Assembly: GCF_035953295.1 (NCBI RefSeq)
Contig: NZ_CP108370.1
Span: forward strand, 1,364,001 to 1,428,000
DNA length: 64,000 nt
Direction of reading: 5' to 3'
From: Streptomyces sp. NBC_01335
Lineage (GTDB): Bacteria > Actinomycetota > Actinomycetes > Streptomycetales > Streptomycetaceae
Shown: piece after piece, positions 54,197-62,227 of the stretch
How positions within the stretch are numbered: the first letter of the stretch is position 1
Layout of the letters: every line of letters starts with the position of its first letter
The notes under the pieces: generated by a model
The model's input: only the letters and a program-made list of their open reading frames with translations
Told to the model about the DNA's origin: nothing
Databases searched by the model: none
Position numbers and translations under genes: made by a program

Positions 54197-54991
54197 TCAG
54201 GCGAACTCGGCGCCCGCCACGGCCGGGGAGCCGAGGGCGTCGCGGTGCTCGGGCCCGGGCTCGGTCAGGCTCACCATCCGGCGCCAGCCGGCCAGCCGCT
54301 CGTACGCGTACATCGCGTGGATCCCCGCGGCCAGGGCCGCCGCCTTCGGCCGGGGCCAGCCGAGGATGCGGCCCATGTGGGCCATGACGGCGAGGCTGAC
54401 GTCGCGGTAGACCTCGATCTCGGCGAGGGCGCACTCGCGCAGGATGCGCTGGATCGTACGGCCGTGGCCGGCGCGGGCGAGGCGGAGGAGTTCCTCGTGG
54501 CAGTAGGCGAGGTGGTTGTCCTCGTCGTGCGAGATCATCCGCACGGCGCGGCCGATGACGGGGTCGTCGGCGAAGTACCTGAGCAGCAGGCGCATCTGCT
54601 CGGACGCCCGCTGCTCGGTGACCCGGCTGTGGGCCAGATAGGTGACGATGTCGCGCTCCGTGAGCGGTTCCTCGCCCTTGAGCTGCTCATGGGCGAGGCC
54701 GATCCCGTGGCGCTCCAGCAGCATCGTGTAGTCGGTGTCGGCCGGGACCTGGGCGGCGGGCAGCCCGCGCTTCTTCAGCAGCGCGTTGAAGATCCGGCCG
54801 TGCTTGTCCTCGTCGGCACCGTGCCGGACGATTTTCGGGGCCAGGGCGCGCTGGCTCCCGGGGACGAGCGCGGCGATGCGGGCGTTCTCCCAGCCCCCCT
54901 GCGACTCACCGCGGGCGGCGATGGAGCAGAAGAGCCGGAACGACTCGTCGTCGTCGAGGATCTCCTGGAAGAGACTTTTTGCCGAGAGCAT
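54197..54991 (-). CDS. Ferritin-like diiron domain protein
   Basis: 264 residues from ATG 54991 with GGAGGTGG 7 nt upstream; an in-frame GTG eleven codons earlier is less likely. All-helical with the ferritin/AurF-like metal motifs: GADEDKHGRIFN and SHDEDNHLAYCHEEL, plus earlier Glu residues. It may be an oxygenase, oxidase or metal store. No partner gene is adjacent. Located between an F420-type oxidoreductase and corA. Confidence 0.85.
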   Translation of the reverse strand: MLSAKSLFQEILDDDESFRLFCSIAARGESQGGWENARIAALVPGSQRALAPKIVRHGADEDKHGRIFNALLKKRGLPAAQVPADTDYTMLLERHGIGLAHEQLKGEEPLTERDIVTYLAHSRVTEQRASEQMRLLLRYFADDPVIGRAVRMISHDEDNHLAYCHEELLRLARAGHGRTIQRILRECALAEIEVYRDVSLAVMAHMGRILGWPRPKAAALAAGIHAMYAYERLAGWRRMVSLTEPGPEHRDALGSPAVAGAEFA

Positions 54992-55059
54992 GACTGCCAC
55001 CTCCGTGCCGGTGTCCGCAGACAAAGGCTGGCCCGTAGTTAAGAAGTCAAAGGCTCCAC

Positions 55060-55119
55060 GGCACTCCGGGCAACCGGAGCGGGCTCGGTGGCACTCCGGG
55101 CAACCGGAGCGGGCTCGGT
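55060..55119. repeat. Two exact 30-bp direct repeats with GNRA-type hairpins
   Basis: Identical units at 55060-55089 and 55090-55119. Each can fold CTCCGG-GCAA-CCGGAG, a stem with a GCAA tetraloop, and both overlap the terminator at 55104-55140. Confidence 0.9.
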
Positions 55120-55140
55120 GGCGTCCTGGGCCCGCTCCGG
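55104..55140 (-). terminator. Terminator of the F420-type oxidoreductase gene
   Basis: Perfect 11-bp stem (55104-55114/55130-55140), 11 nt past the stop at 55151. Its far arm can instead pair with the homologous sequence in the upstream repeat copy. Confidence 0.65.
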
Positions 55141-55150
55141 CCGGTGACGG

Positions 55151-56203
55151 TTACTCGGCGGCGCCGGAGCGCTCCAGGGCCTCCGTACCGGCGCGCAGGG
55201 CGGCGATCCGCTCCTCCAGCGTGAATCCGGCCGGGGCGAGGGTGAGGGTGGTGACACCGGCCTCGGCGTAGGCGCGCATCCCGTCGGCGATCCGGTCGAC
55301 CGGGCCGAGCAGGGTGGTCTGGTCGATCAGCCGGTGCGGAACCGCGGCGGCGGCGCCGTTCTTGTCGCCGGCGAGGTACTTGTCCTGGATCTCGGCGGCC
55401 TCCTTCTCGTATCCCATGCGCTGGGCGAGCTGGTTGTAGAAGTTCTGCTTGCGGCTGCCCATGCCGCCGACGTAGAGCGCGGTGTAGGGCCGGAACATGT
55501 CCGCCAGGCCCTGTACGTCGTCGCCGACCGCCAGCGGGACGGTCGGGCAGACGTCGAAGCCCGCCAGGGGCAGCCCGGCCTTCTCGCGGCCCGCCCGCAG
55601 GTGCCGCAGCGCGGTCTCCTCCAGGTGTTCGGCGGACGGGAAGATCAGCAGGGCGCCGTCGGCGATCTCGCCGGTCTGCTCCAGGTTCTTCGGGCCGATG
55701 GCGGCGATGTAGAGCGGGATGTGCTCGCGCTGCGGGTGGACGGTCAGCTTGATCGGCTTGCCGGGGCCGCCGGGCAGCGGGAGCGTCCAGTGCTGTCCCT
55801 CGTACGTCAGGCGCTCGCGGGCCATCGCCTTGCGGACGATGTCGACGTACTCGCGGGTGCGGGCCAGCGGCTTGTCGAACTTGACGCCGTACCAGCCCTC
55901 GGAGACCTGCGGACCCGAGACGCCGAGGCCCAGGCGGAAGCGTCCGCCGGAGAGGGAGTCGAGGGTGGCCGCCGTCATGGCCGTCATCGCGGGCTGCCGG
56001 GCCGGGATCTGCATGATCGCGGACCCCACGTCGATGGACTCGGTCTGCGCCGCGACCCAGGTGAGCACGGTGGGCGCGTCGGAGCCGTACGCCTCCGCCG
56101 CCCAGCAGACGTCGTAGCCGAGGCGGTCCGCCTCCTGCGCCACGGCGAGGTTGTCGGCGTCCATGCCCGCGCCCCAGTAACCGAGATTGATGCCGAGCCG
56201 CAT
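55151..56203 (-). CDS. LLM-class F420-dependent oxidoreductase
   Basis: 350 residues. The N-terminus MRLGINLGYWGAGMDADN and AEAYGSDAPTVLTWVAAQT, the GRFRLGLGVSGPQVSEGWYGVKFDKPLARTREYVDIVRK block and LYIAAIGPKNLEQTGEIADGALL match the mycobacterial/Streptomyces F420 luciferase-like group. Substrate unknown. Followed by the 30-bp repeats and the ferritin-like gene; a TTACTGATCAGTAA palindrome lies just before its start. Confidence 0.88.
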   Translation of the reverse strand: MRLGINLGYWGAGMDADNLAVAQEADRLGYDVCWAAEAYGSDAPTVLTWVAAQTESIDVGSAIMQIPARQPAMTAMTAATLDSLSGGRFRLGLGVSGPQVSEGWYGVKFDKPLARTREYVDIVRKAMARERLTYEGQHWTLPLPGGPGKPIKLTVHPQREHIPLYIAAIGPKNLEQTGEIADGALLIFPSAEHLEETALRHLRAGREKAGLPLAGFDVCPTVPLAVGDDVQGLADMFRPYTALYVGGMGSRKQNFYNQLAQRMGYEKEAAEIQDKYLAGDKNGAAAAVPHRLIDQTTLLGPVDRIADGMRAYAEAGVTTLTLAPAGFTLEERIAALRAGTEALERSGAAE

Positions 56204-56214
56204 ATCCGCTCCCC

Positions 56215-56228
56215 TTACTGATCAGTAA
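56215..56228. promoter_or_regulatory. Perfect 14-bp palindrome, candidate TetR-type operator
   Basis: TTACTGATCAGTAA, 12 nt before the F420-type oxidoreductase start and 117 nt before the divergent aldo/keto reductase. It is AT-rich against a GC-rich background, which argues for function. No regulator gene is adjacent. Confidence 0.5.
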
Positions 56229-56344
56229 CGTCCCTGTGCGCCGGACTCTAGCGCGGTGGGGCGCCGTCCGGCAGGGGCAGGGCCGCGCCATGGTTGTCCA
56301 CAGGCTTCCCCGCTCCGGGGGCCCGGACAGTAATCTCTGCGCCC

Positions 56345-57328
56345 ATGGAGCAGAGGCATCTCGGCCGTACCGGCCTTCGTGTGTCCCGGATCGGGCTCGG
56401 CACGCTCACCTGGGGCCGGGACACGGACGAGCACGACGCCGCGGACCAGTTGAAGGTCTTCTGGGACGCGGGCGGCACTCTGGTCGACACCGCGGACGCC
56501 TACGGGGGCGGGGAGGCGGAATACCTCCTCGGGCGGCTCCTGGGCGGGCTGGTGCCCCGGGAGGACCTCGTGGTGGCCACGAAGGCGGGCAGCGTGCGCG
56601 ATCCGTACCGCAGGTTCAACGGCTCGCGCGGTCATCTGCTGGCCGCGCTGGACGCATCCCTGGAGCGGCTCGGCACGGACTACGTCGATCTGTGGCAGGT
56701 ACACGCCTTCGATCCGGTGACCCCGCTGGAGGAGACGCTCCAGGCGCTGGACCTGGCGGTCACCTCCGGCCGGGTGCGGTACGCGGGGGTGTCCAACTTC
56801 TGCGGCTGGCAGCTGGCCAAGGCGGCGACCTGGCAGCTCGCGGCGCCCGGGGCGCGGACCCGGCTGGCGAGCACGCAGATGGAGTACTCCCTGCTGCAGC
56901 GCGGCGTGGAGCGCGAGGTGCTGCCCGCCGCCCTCGATCTCGGGGTGGGGCTGCTGCCCTCGTCCCCGCTGGGGCGCGGCGTGCTGACCGGCAAGTACCG
57001 CACGGGTACCCCGTCCGGTTCGCGCGGGGCCTCCGAGCAGCTCGCGCCCTTCGTGGAGCCGTACCTCGACGACGCGGCGGGCCGCATCGTGGAGGCGGTC
57101 GCGACGGCGGCCGACGGGCTGGCCACCACCCCGTTGCAGGTCGCGCTCGCCTGGGTGCGCGACCGGCCGGGCGTGGCCGCCCCGGTGATCGGCGCGCGCA
57201 ACGCGCAGCAGCTCACCGAGGCTTTGTCAGTGGAGACCCTTACGCTTCCTGACGAGATCTGCCAGGCGCTCGACGACGTGTCGGCGCCCGTGCACCGCTA
57301 TCCGGACCAGGACTGGAGCACGCTGTGA
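56345..57328 (+). CDS. Aldo/keto reductase
   Basis: 327 residues from ATG 56345. Catalytic tetrad is complete: Asp and Tyr in VDTADAYGGGEAE, Lys in VVATKAG, His in WQVHAFDPVT. NADPH segment LGRGVLTGKYRTGTP and VIGARNAQQLTEAL follow. It reduces an aldehyde or ketone; the substrate is not predictable. Its stop overlaps the start of the next gene (GTGA). Confidence 0.93.
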   Translation: MEQRHLGRTGLRVSRIGLGTLTWGRDTDEHDAADQLKVFWDAGGTLVDTADAYGGGEAEYLLGRLLGGLVPREDLVVATKAGSVRDPYRRFNGSRGHLLAALDASLERLGTDYVDLWQVHAFDPVTPLEETLQALDLAVTSGRVRYAGVSNFCGWQLAKAATWQLAAPGARTRLASTQMEYSLLQRGVEREVLPAALDLGVGLLPSSPLGRGVLTGKYRTGTPSGSRGASEQLAPFVEPYLDDAAGRIVEAVATAADGLATTPLQVALAWVRDRPGVAAPVIGARNAQQLTEALSVETLTLPDEICQALDDVSAPVHRYPDQDWSTL

Positions 57329-59676
57329 CTGCGCTTCCCCGGGGGGAGACCCCGGGCCACTCGGCCGAGGACACCGAGGACACGGAGGACCGCTCGGGGC
57401 TGCCCGAGAACGGCGCCGAGGACCGCTCGGGGCTGCCCGGAGGCGGCTCGGAGGAGTCCTCGGGACTGCCCGTCGACGCCGCGGACGGCTCCGCCGACGA
57501 TGCGGCCGACGCTTCCACCGACGGTTCCGAGACCGGCGAGACCTCCGAGGCCACCGCGGGCGGGACGGGCGAGGCGGGCGACGCCCCGGCGGTGTCCGAG
57601 GCGCAGGCGGAGCTCGCCGCCCAGCGTGAGCTGCGCAGGCGCATCGAGCAGCGGAAGGCCGAGAAGGACGGTCCGATCGCGGCGGGGACGCGGCTGAGCG
57701 GCACGGCCGCCGAGCTGCTGGCCGCCGTCCGGGCGGTGGAGAGCGGCGAGAAGACCGCTTCCGCGTTCTACGAGGCTCCCGCAGCCCCCGCCGCGCGCCC
57801 GGCCGCCGCCCCGGCCGCGGACCGCCCTCGCGCACCCCTCCCCCGGCCCGCCCCCGCCGCCCCGGTGCCGCAGGAGGCACCCGAGGAGGCCGTGGAGGCG
57901 GTACGCGCCGTGCTGGCCGGGGCGGGCGCCCCGGCGGCGCTGGCGCCGGCGGCCGCCCGGACGCTGGGCGAGCAGGCGGCCGAGGTGCTGCGGCAGGACC
58001 CCTGGCAGCTGCTGGCCGTCCCCGGGGTGCGCCCCGAGCAGGCGGACGGGTTCGCCCGCGCCCTGCTGGGGCCGGAGTGCGGCCCCGACGACGGGCGCCG
58101 GACGGCCGCACTGGTGGGGTGGCTGCTGGAGCAGGCCGCCGTGCGCGGCCACACGGCCCTGGACGTCGTCGCGGTACGGGCCGCGCTGGCCGGACACGGG
58201 GTCACGGACCCGGAGGCCGCCGTGGACGACGCGGTGGCCGAGGGGGTCGCGCTGCTCTTCGAGGAGGGCGTGGACCCGGCCGGGGCCGAGGAGCCCGCCG
58301 AGTCTCCGGCCGGGGAGGAGTCCGCGGCCGGGGCCGCCGTAGACGACGAGACCGCCGGCGCCGGTGCCGCCGGTGACTCCGTCGGCGCCGAGGTGTCGGG
58401 CCCGGCCCTGCTGGGGCTCGACCGGTACGCCCTGGCCGAGGACTCCCTCGCGGACGGTCTGGGCCGGCTGGCCAACGCGTGCGAGAAGGGCACCGACTGG
58501 ACGGAAGCGGCCTCCGCCGCACCCTCGCCCTCGGCCGCCGAGCTGATCCGTGCGGTCGCCGGGGCGGGCCTGGTCGTCCACTCCGGGGGCGAGGCGGCCC
58601 GCGCGGAGCCCGCCGCTCTGCTGGTGGCGGCCCGTGGGCTCGGCCTGCGTGCGCTGGGTGCCGCGCACAGCGCGGACGGCCGCCGCCGGCTGGCCGCCGG
58701 GGCCGGGGACCCCGGAGCGGCCGTCACGCTCGCGGGGCTGCTCTCCGGCGCCGAGGGGCCCGGCCGGGACGAGGAGGGGGCGCTCGCGCTCGACCTGCTG
58801 GTCGTCCTGGACGCCCCGCAGCTGGACGTGGAGACCGCCGCGGCACTCGTGGAGGCCCTCGCGGACGGTACGCGCCTGGTGCTGAGCGGCGACCCGGGGG
58901 TGCTGGGTTCGGCCGGTGCGGGCCGCGTCTTCGCGGACGTGCTCGCCGCCCGCGCCTGCCCGCAGGTGATCTCCCGCACACCCGACCCCGGGCCCATCGG
59001 CGAGCTGGTCTCCGGCATCGGCATCGGGGAGCTGAACCAGGTCGAGGCGCCGGGCAAGGAAGTGGTGATCGTGCCGGTCCGGGACGCGGGTGAGGCCGTG
59101 CACCGCACCGTGCAGCTGGTCGCCGACTCCGTACCGCGCGCGTTCGGCATCGACACCGCGGACACCCGGGTGATCACCGTGGGCCACGGCGGCTCGGCGG
59201 GCACCCGTGCGCTGAACGCGGCGCTCAAGGAGCGCCTCAACCCGGGGCCCGGCCGGTTCGGCGGATTCGACCCGGGCGACCGGGTGGTCCACGTGCCCGC
59301 GCCCGGCCGGACCGTGCCCGGAGTCGTGGTGTCGGCCGACGCCGAGGGGCTGCGGCTGGACTGCGAGGGCACCGAGGTCGTCGTACCGCAGGGCCGGGTG
59401 GCCTCGGCGGTCCGGCACGGCTGGGCGCTCAGCGCCCACCAGGCGGCGGGAATGCGCTGGCCGGCCGCGGTCGTCGTGCTCCCCGGGGACGCGGCGCAGG
59501 GGCTCAGCAGGCCGTGGGTGTACACCGCGTTCGGCCGGGGTGAGCGCCATCTGTCCGTGGTGCACGGCGTGGACCGGGCGCTGCCCAGGGCCGTGGCCGA
59601 GATCCCCGCGCAGGAGCGCACCACACGGCTGCGCGCCCTCCTGGAGGCCCTGCCGACGCCCGACGCGTCGTCCTAG
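57325..59676 (+). CDS. RecD-like HhH protein with degenerate ATPase motifs
   Basis: 783 residues from GTG 57325, 4-nt overlap with the reductase. Residues 1-130 are acidic and disordered, with a repeated EDRSGLP element. A helix-hairpin-helix region (EVLRQDPWQLLAVPGVRPEQADGFARALL, about residues 220-250) is like RecD2. The helicase part that follows has GAGLVVHSGGEAARAEP where GGPGTGKT is expected, LLVVLDAPQLD in place of the Walker B DEAS, and HGWALSAHQAAGMRWPAAVVVLP for the motif VI TVHKSQG segment. Lys of Walker A and Glu of Walker B are missing, so it is unlikely to hydrolyse ATP. Role unknown, perhaps a structural DNA-repair factor. Confidence 0.82.
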   Translation: MTALPRGETPGHSAEDTEDTEDRSGLPENGAEDRSGLPGGGSEESSGLPVDAADGSADDAADASTDGSETGETSEATAGGTGEAGDAPAVSEAQAELAAQRELRRRIEQRKAEKDGPIAAGTRLSGTAAELLAAVRAVESGEKTASAFYEAPAAPAARPAAAPAADRPRAPLPRPAPAAPVPQEAPEEAVEAVRAVLAGAGAPAALAPAAARTLGEQAAEVLRQDPWQLLAVPGVRPEQADGFARALLGPECGPDDGRRTAALVGWLLEQAAVRGHTALDVVAVRAALAGHGVTDPEAAVDDAVAEGVALLFEEGVDPAGAEEPAESPAGEESAAGAAVDDETAGAGAAGDSVGAEVSGPALLGLDRYALAEDSLADGLGRLANACEKGTDWTEAASAAPSPSAAELIRAVAGAGLVVHSGGEAARAEPAALLVAARGLGLRALGAAHSADGRRRLAAGAGDPGAAVTLAGLLSGAEGPGRDEEGALALDLLVVLDAPQLDVETAAALVEALADGTRLVLSGDPGVLGSAGAGRVFADVLAARACPQVISRTPDPGPIGELVSGIGIGELNQVEAPGKEVVIVPVRDAGEAVHRTVQLVADSVPRAFGIDTADTRVITVGHGGSAGTRALNAALKERLNPGPGRFGGFDPGDRVVHVPAPGRTVPGVVVSADAEGLRLDCEGTEVVVPQGRVASAVRHGWALSAHQAAGMRWPAAVVVLPGDAAQGLSRPWVYTAFGRGERHLSVVHGVDRALPRAVAEIPAQERTTRLRALLEALPTPDASS
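57385..57439 (+). repeat. 22-bp direct repeats (period 33) coding EDRSGLP twice
   Basis: Identical 22-nt copies at 57385-57406 and 57418-57439 in the disordered N-terminus of the RecD-like gene. Confidence 0.9.
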
Positions 59677-59779
59677 GCATCCTGGGCGTCCTGGCCGTGC
59701 TGGCCGTGCTGGCCGTGGTGCGTGTGCTGGCGGCGGCCTGGGTCCGAGAACCCGAAAGCCCCCGCGCCGCCCCGGACAG

Positions 59780-59816
59780 GCCGGTGGCCCGGTGCGTCGC
59801 GCACCGGGCCACCGGC
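59780..59816. terminator. Terminator after the RecD-like gene
   Basis: Perfect 17-bp stem (59780-59796/59800-59816) with a TCG loop between convergent genes. The 179-nt gap also has 9-bp GGCCGTGCT repeats near 59692-59720. Confidence 0.85.
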
Positions 59817-59855
59817 TCCGGTCTTCCGTGAGCCGTCCGGCTCCCCCTGGTGCGG

Positions 59856-60524
59856 TCAGGCGCCGGACGGCAGGTCGTCCAGATCGTCGTCGGAGTCGTC
59901 GTCGTCCAGGTCGTCGTCGAAGACGGAGCTGACGTCGAACCGGCACACCACCAGCTCCGGGTCCACGTCCTCGAACGGCGATCCGAGCCACTCGCCCGGT
60001 TCCGCCGTTTCCTCGGCGGCGGCGACCCAGAGCGTGGAGTCCCCCTCGGCGAGGCCGAACTCCTTGTGGCGGGAGGCGATCTCGTCGGGTTCGTACTCGC
60101 CGAAGAGCACGCCGAGCGCGGCGTGGACGCTCGTACCGACCACCGCGGCGTGGCCGGTGTCGAGGTCGTCCGGGTCGGCGTCCGCGAGGCGTTGCGCCTG
60201 GGCGAGCAGCCGCTGCGGGTCCGCCACCGCGTAGTCGCGCCGGATCAGCACGCTGAGCGCGCTCGGCTCGGCCGGTCCGGCGTACGGGGGCAGGGAGTCG
60301 TCCGCGCCCGGGATCTCGAAGGGAGTGACTTCGTCGTGCCGTTCGTAGAGGAGTTCGTCGTAGACCTCGGCGGCGGCGGCGAGAGCGTTGAACGCTTCGT
60401 AGACGGCGGGGTCCTCGTCCCCGCTACGGCGTTCGACCGCGTCGAGGTGACGGTCGATCGCGGCTTTGACCGCTTCGGCGGCGGCACGTACCTCGGCAGC
60501 GGTGGGCTGCGCAGCATCAGACAT
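59856..60524 (-). CDS. Conserved hypothetical acidic protein
   Basis: 222 residues from ATG 60524. Helical N-terminal half (PTAAEVRAAAEAVKAAIDRHLDAVE), a central segment with SALSVLIRRDYAVADPQRLL and a very acidic tail (DDDLDDDDSDDDLDD). No catalytic motif is recognised. Divergent from the DUF5703 gene across 47 nt, so both may share a control region. Confidence 0.82.
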   Translation of the reverse strand: MSDAAQPTAAEVRAAAEAVKAAIDRHLDAVERRSGDEDPAVYEAFNALAAAAEVYDELLYERHDEVTPFEIPGADDSLPPYAGPAEPSALSVLIRRDYAVADPQRLLAQAQRLADADPDDLDTGHAAVVGTSVHAALGVLFGEYEPDEIASRHKEFGLAEGDSTLWVAAAEETAEPGEWLGSPFEDVDPELVVCRFDVSSVFDDDLDDDDSDDDLDDLPSGA

Positions 60525-60571
60525 GAGGCAGACGCTATCCGTACCGGGGCTCTGCCCGCACAATAGATGCG

Positions 60572-60760
60572 ATGCCGGAATACGAATTTGTCGACGTGTA
60601 CGTGCCGCGCGGGGTCTCCCGCAAGGATGCGGCCCGACTTTTGACCGACCACGCCGAGTACGGGCACTGGGAGTTGGACCGCCTGACGCTCCGCCACGAC
60701 GGTAGCCGCAGGGTGCGGCTGCGACGGAGGATCATCCGCCAGCTCAGGGCCACTTGGTGA
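60572..60760 (+). CDS. DUF5703-family small protein
   Basis: 62 residues: MPEYEFVDVYVPRGVSRKDAARLL then HAEYGHWELDRLTLRHDGSRRVRLRRRIIRQ. Compact, basic at the C-terminus; strongly conserved as a small Streptomyces protein of unknown function. Start ATG 60572 lacks a strong ribosome-binding site. A hairpin terminator follows 4 nt after the stop. Confidence 0.85.
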   Translation: MPEYEFVDVYVPRGVSRKDAARLLTDHAEYGHWELDRLTLRHDGSRRVRLRRRIIRQLRATW

Positions 60761-60764
60761 CGCC

Positions 60765-60798
60765 AGGAGCGGGTCCCGCGATCGCGGGACCCGCTCCT
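60765..60798 (+). terminator. Terminator of the DUF5703 gene
   Basis: Stem 60765-60780/60783-60798 (AGGAGCGGGTCCCGCG and its complement) closing on a tight CGATCG turn; runs into CTCTTCCTC. A 9-bp GTCCGGACC hairpin at 60835-60843/60869-60877 may end chpC transcription from the other side. Confidence 0.85.
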
Positions 60799-60914
60799 CT
60801 TCCTCATGCCCGGCACCGCGCCGAGTGGGCCTTCGTCCGGACCGTGGCGGGCTCGCGCGCCCCGGCCCGGTCCGGACGGTGTGGCCCCTCCCGGTTCCGG
60901 TCCCGGACGTCCGC

Positions 60915-61691
60915 CTAGGCGGCGCTGCGCGAGCGGCGGTAGAACACCGCTCCGGCGCCGGCGAGCAGCATGCCCGCGCCGGCCGGGATCATCATGCCGA
61001 GGTCGCCGGCACCGGTCTCCGCGAGCTGCGGAGGGGTGTGCACCTCGGGGGCGGGCGGCTCGTGGGCCGGCGGAGCGACGGGCTCCTCGGGCGGTGTGAC
61101 CGGGACCTCCGGCACGACGGGCGGCGGAACGTACGTGGCGTCGTTCGCGCAGTCGTTGCCGAAGACCGGGTTGAGCAGGCCCACGATGTCCACGGAGTTG
61201 CCGCAGGCGTTGACGGGGATGTCGACCGGCGCCTGGACGAGGTTGCCGGAGAGGATGCCAGGAGAACCCTGCGCGACCCCCTCCGCCGTGGCGCCACCGC
61301 CGCCGAGCGCCTTGGTGGAGTCGGTGGCGCGGTGCTTGCCGGTCCCCGGGGCGGTGTTCTGACCCTGGTGGGCCGAGGTGTCTCCGGCGCCCGCGTGCGG
61401 GGAGCCGGACGTCCGGCCGGTTCCGCCGCCGGTCACGGAGCCGCCCTGCGACGTGTTCGCGCAGCTGTTTCCGAATGCCGGGTTGAGCAGACCGATGACG
61501 TCGACGGAATTCCCGCAGACGTTGACCGGAACCTCGATCGGAATCTGGATGGTGTTCCCGGATGCCACTCCCGGGGAATTCGTCGCGGCGGCAGCCGCTC
61601 CGGAGTCGGCGTGCGCGTAGCCCCCACCGAGTGCGAGCACTCCGCCCGCCGCCGCCATGGTGATCAGGCCTTTACGAGTGACCTGTCGCAT
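60915..61691 (-). CDS. chpC: Long, sortase-anchored chaplin (ChpC type)
   Basis: 258 residues. Signal peptide MRQVTRKGLITMAAAGGVLALGGGYAHA, then two chaplin domains (about residues 38-80 and 140-185), each with the GNxxQ, VPVNxCGN and IGLLNPxFGNxCAN elements and two Cys. A Gly/Ser/Thr linker separates them; a Pro-rich spacer leads to LAETGAG, the sortase signal, a membrane helix and RRSRSAA. Long chaplins are covalently attached to peptidoglycan and display the amyloid-forming domain on aerial hyphae. It follows chpH by 139 nt with a terminator between them. Confidence 0.93.
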   Translation of the reverse strand: MRQVTRKGLITMAAAGGVLALGGGYAHADSGAAAAATNSPGVASGNTIQIPIEVPVNVCGNSVDVIGLLNPAFGNSCANTSQGGSVTGGGTGRTSGSPHAGAGDTSAHQGQNTAPGTGKHRATDSTKALGGGGATAEGVAQGSPGILSGNLVQAPVDIPVNACGNSVDIVGLLNPVFGNDCANDATYVPPPVVPEVPVTPPEEPVAPPAHEPPAPEVHTPPQLAETGAGDLGMMIPAGAGMLLAGAGAVFYRRSRSAA

Positions 61692-61755
61692 AGGTGTTTT
61701 CCTGCCTTCTGCACTTCCGAATTACCCCCGGACACGACCGTGCGAGGGCCGAATG

Positions 61756-61800
61756 CCGGTCGGCCCCGGAGCGCATGGCGCGCGCTCCGGGGCCGACCGG
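61756..61800 (-). terminator. Terminator between chpH and chpC
   Basis: Perfect 19-bp stem (61756-61774/61782-61800) with a 7-nt loop, 31 nt past the chpH stop. It should separate the two transcripts. Confidence 0.85.
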
Positions 61801-61830
61801 GCTCAAACCCTTACGGGTTGACGCTCAACG

Positions 61831-62064
61831 TCAGGCGTTGACGCAGGTGTTGCCGAAGGCCGGGTTCAGGAGACCGATCACGTCGATCGTGTTGCCGCAC
61901 ACGTTCACCGGAACGTGGACGGGGACCTGAATGGTGTTGCCCGAGATGACACCGGGGCTGCCGATGGCGGCACCCTGGGCACCCGCGTCGGCAACGGCCA
62001 TGCCGGCGCCCGCGAGCACGAGACCACCGGTGACAGCCGCAGCGGCGGCAATCTTCTTGATCAT
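61831..62064 (-). CDS. chpH: Short chaplin (ChpH type)
   Basis: 77 residues. A signal peptide ends AMAVADA; the rest is one chaplin domain with GSPGVISGNTIQVPVHVPVN and CGNTIDVIGLLNPAFGNTC, two Cys and no anchor. Short chaplins are secreted, assemble into surface amyloid and lower water surface tension for aerial growth. Good ribosome-binding site (AGGAGGAAC) before ATG 62064. ChpH/ChpC pairing is as in S. coelicolor. Confidence 0.94.
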   Translation of the reverse strand: MIKKIAAAAAVTGGLVLAGAGMAVADAGAQGAAIGSPGVISGNTIQVPVHVPVNVCGNTIDVIGLLNPAFGNTCVNA

Positions 62065-62227
62065 TGTTCCTCCTCGTTGGAAATGCGGTCCCAGCCGCGG
62101 ACCGCATCACCTGTAACGAGGAGAAAATCAGGGGGCTACGAGCCCAACCCCCCTTTCACTCTTTCCGGTGAGGTACGGACAGGCGGGCGAATTACGTCAC
62201 CGGGGGGCGGACGTGCGGAGTGCCGGC

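Noticed and set aside
57298..59991. 897-aa minus-strand frame
   Set aside because: Antisense to the RecD-like gene, which has an HhH motif and operonic start; the frame here has no motif.
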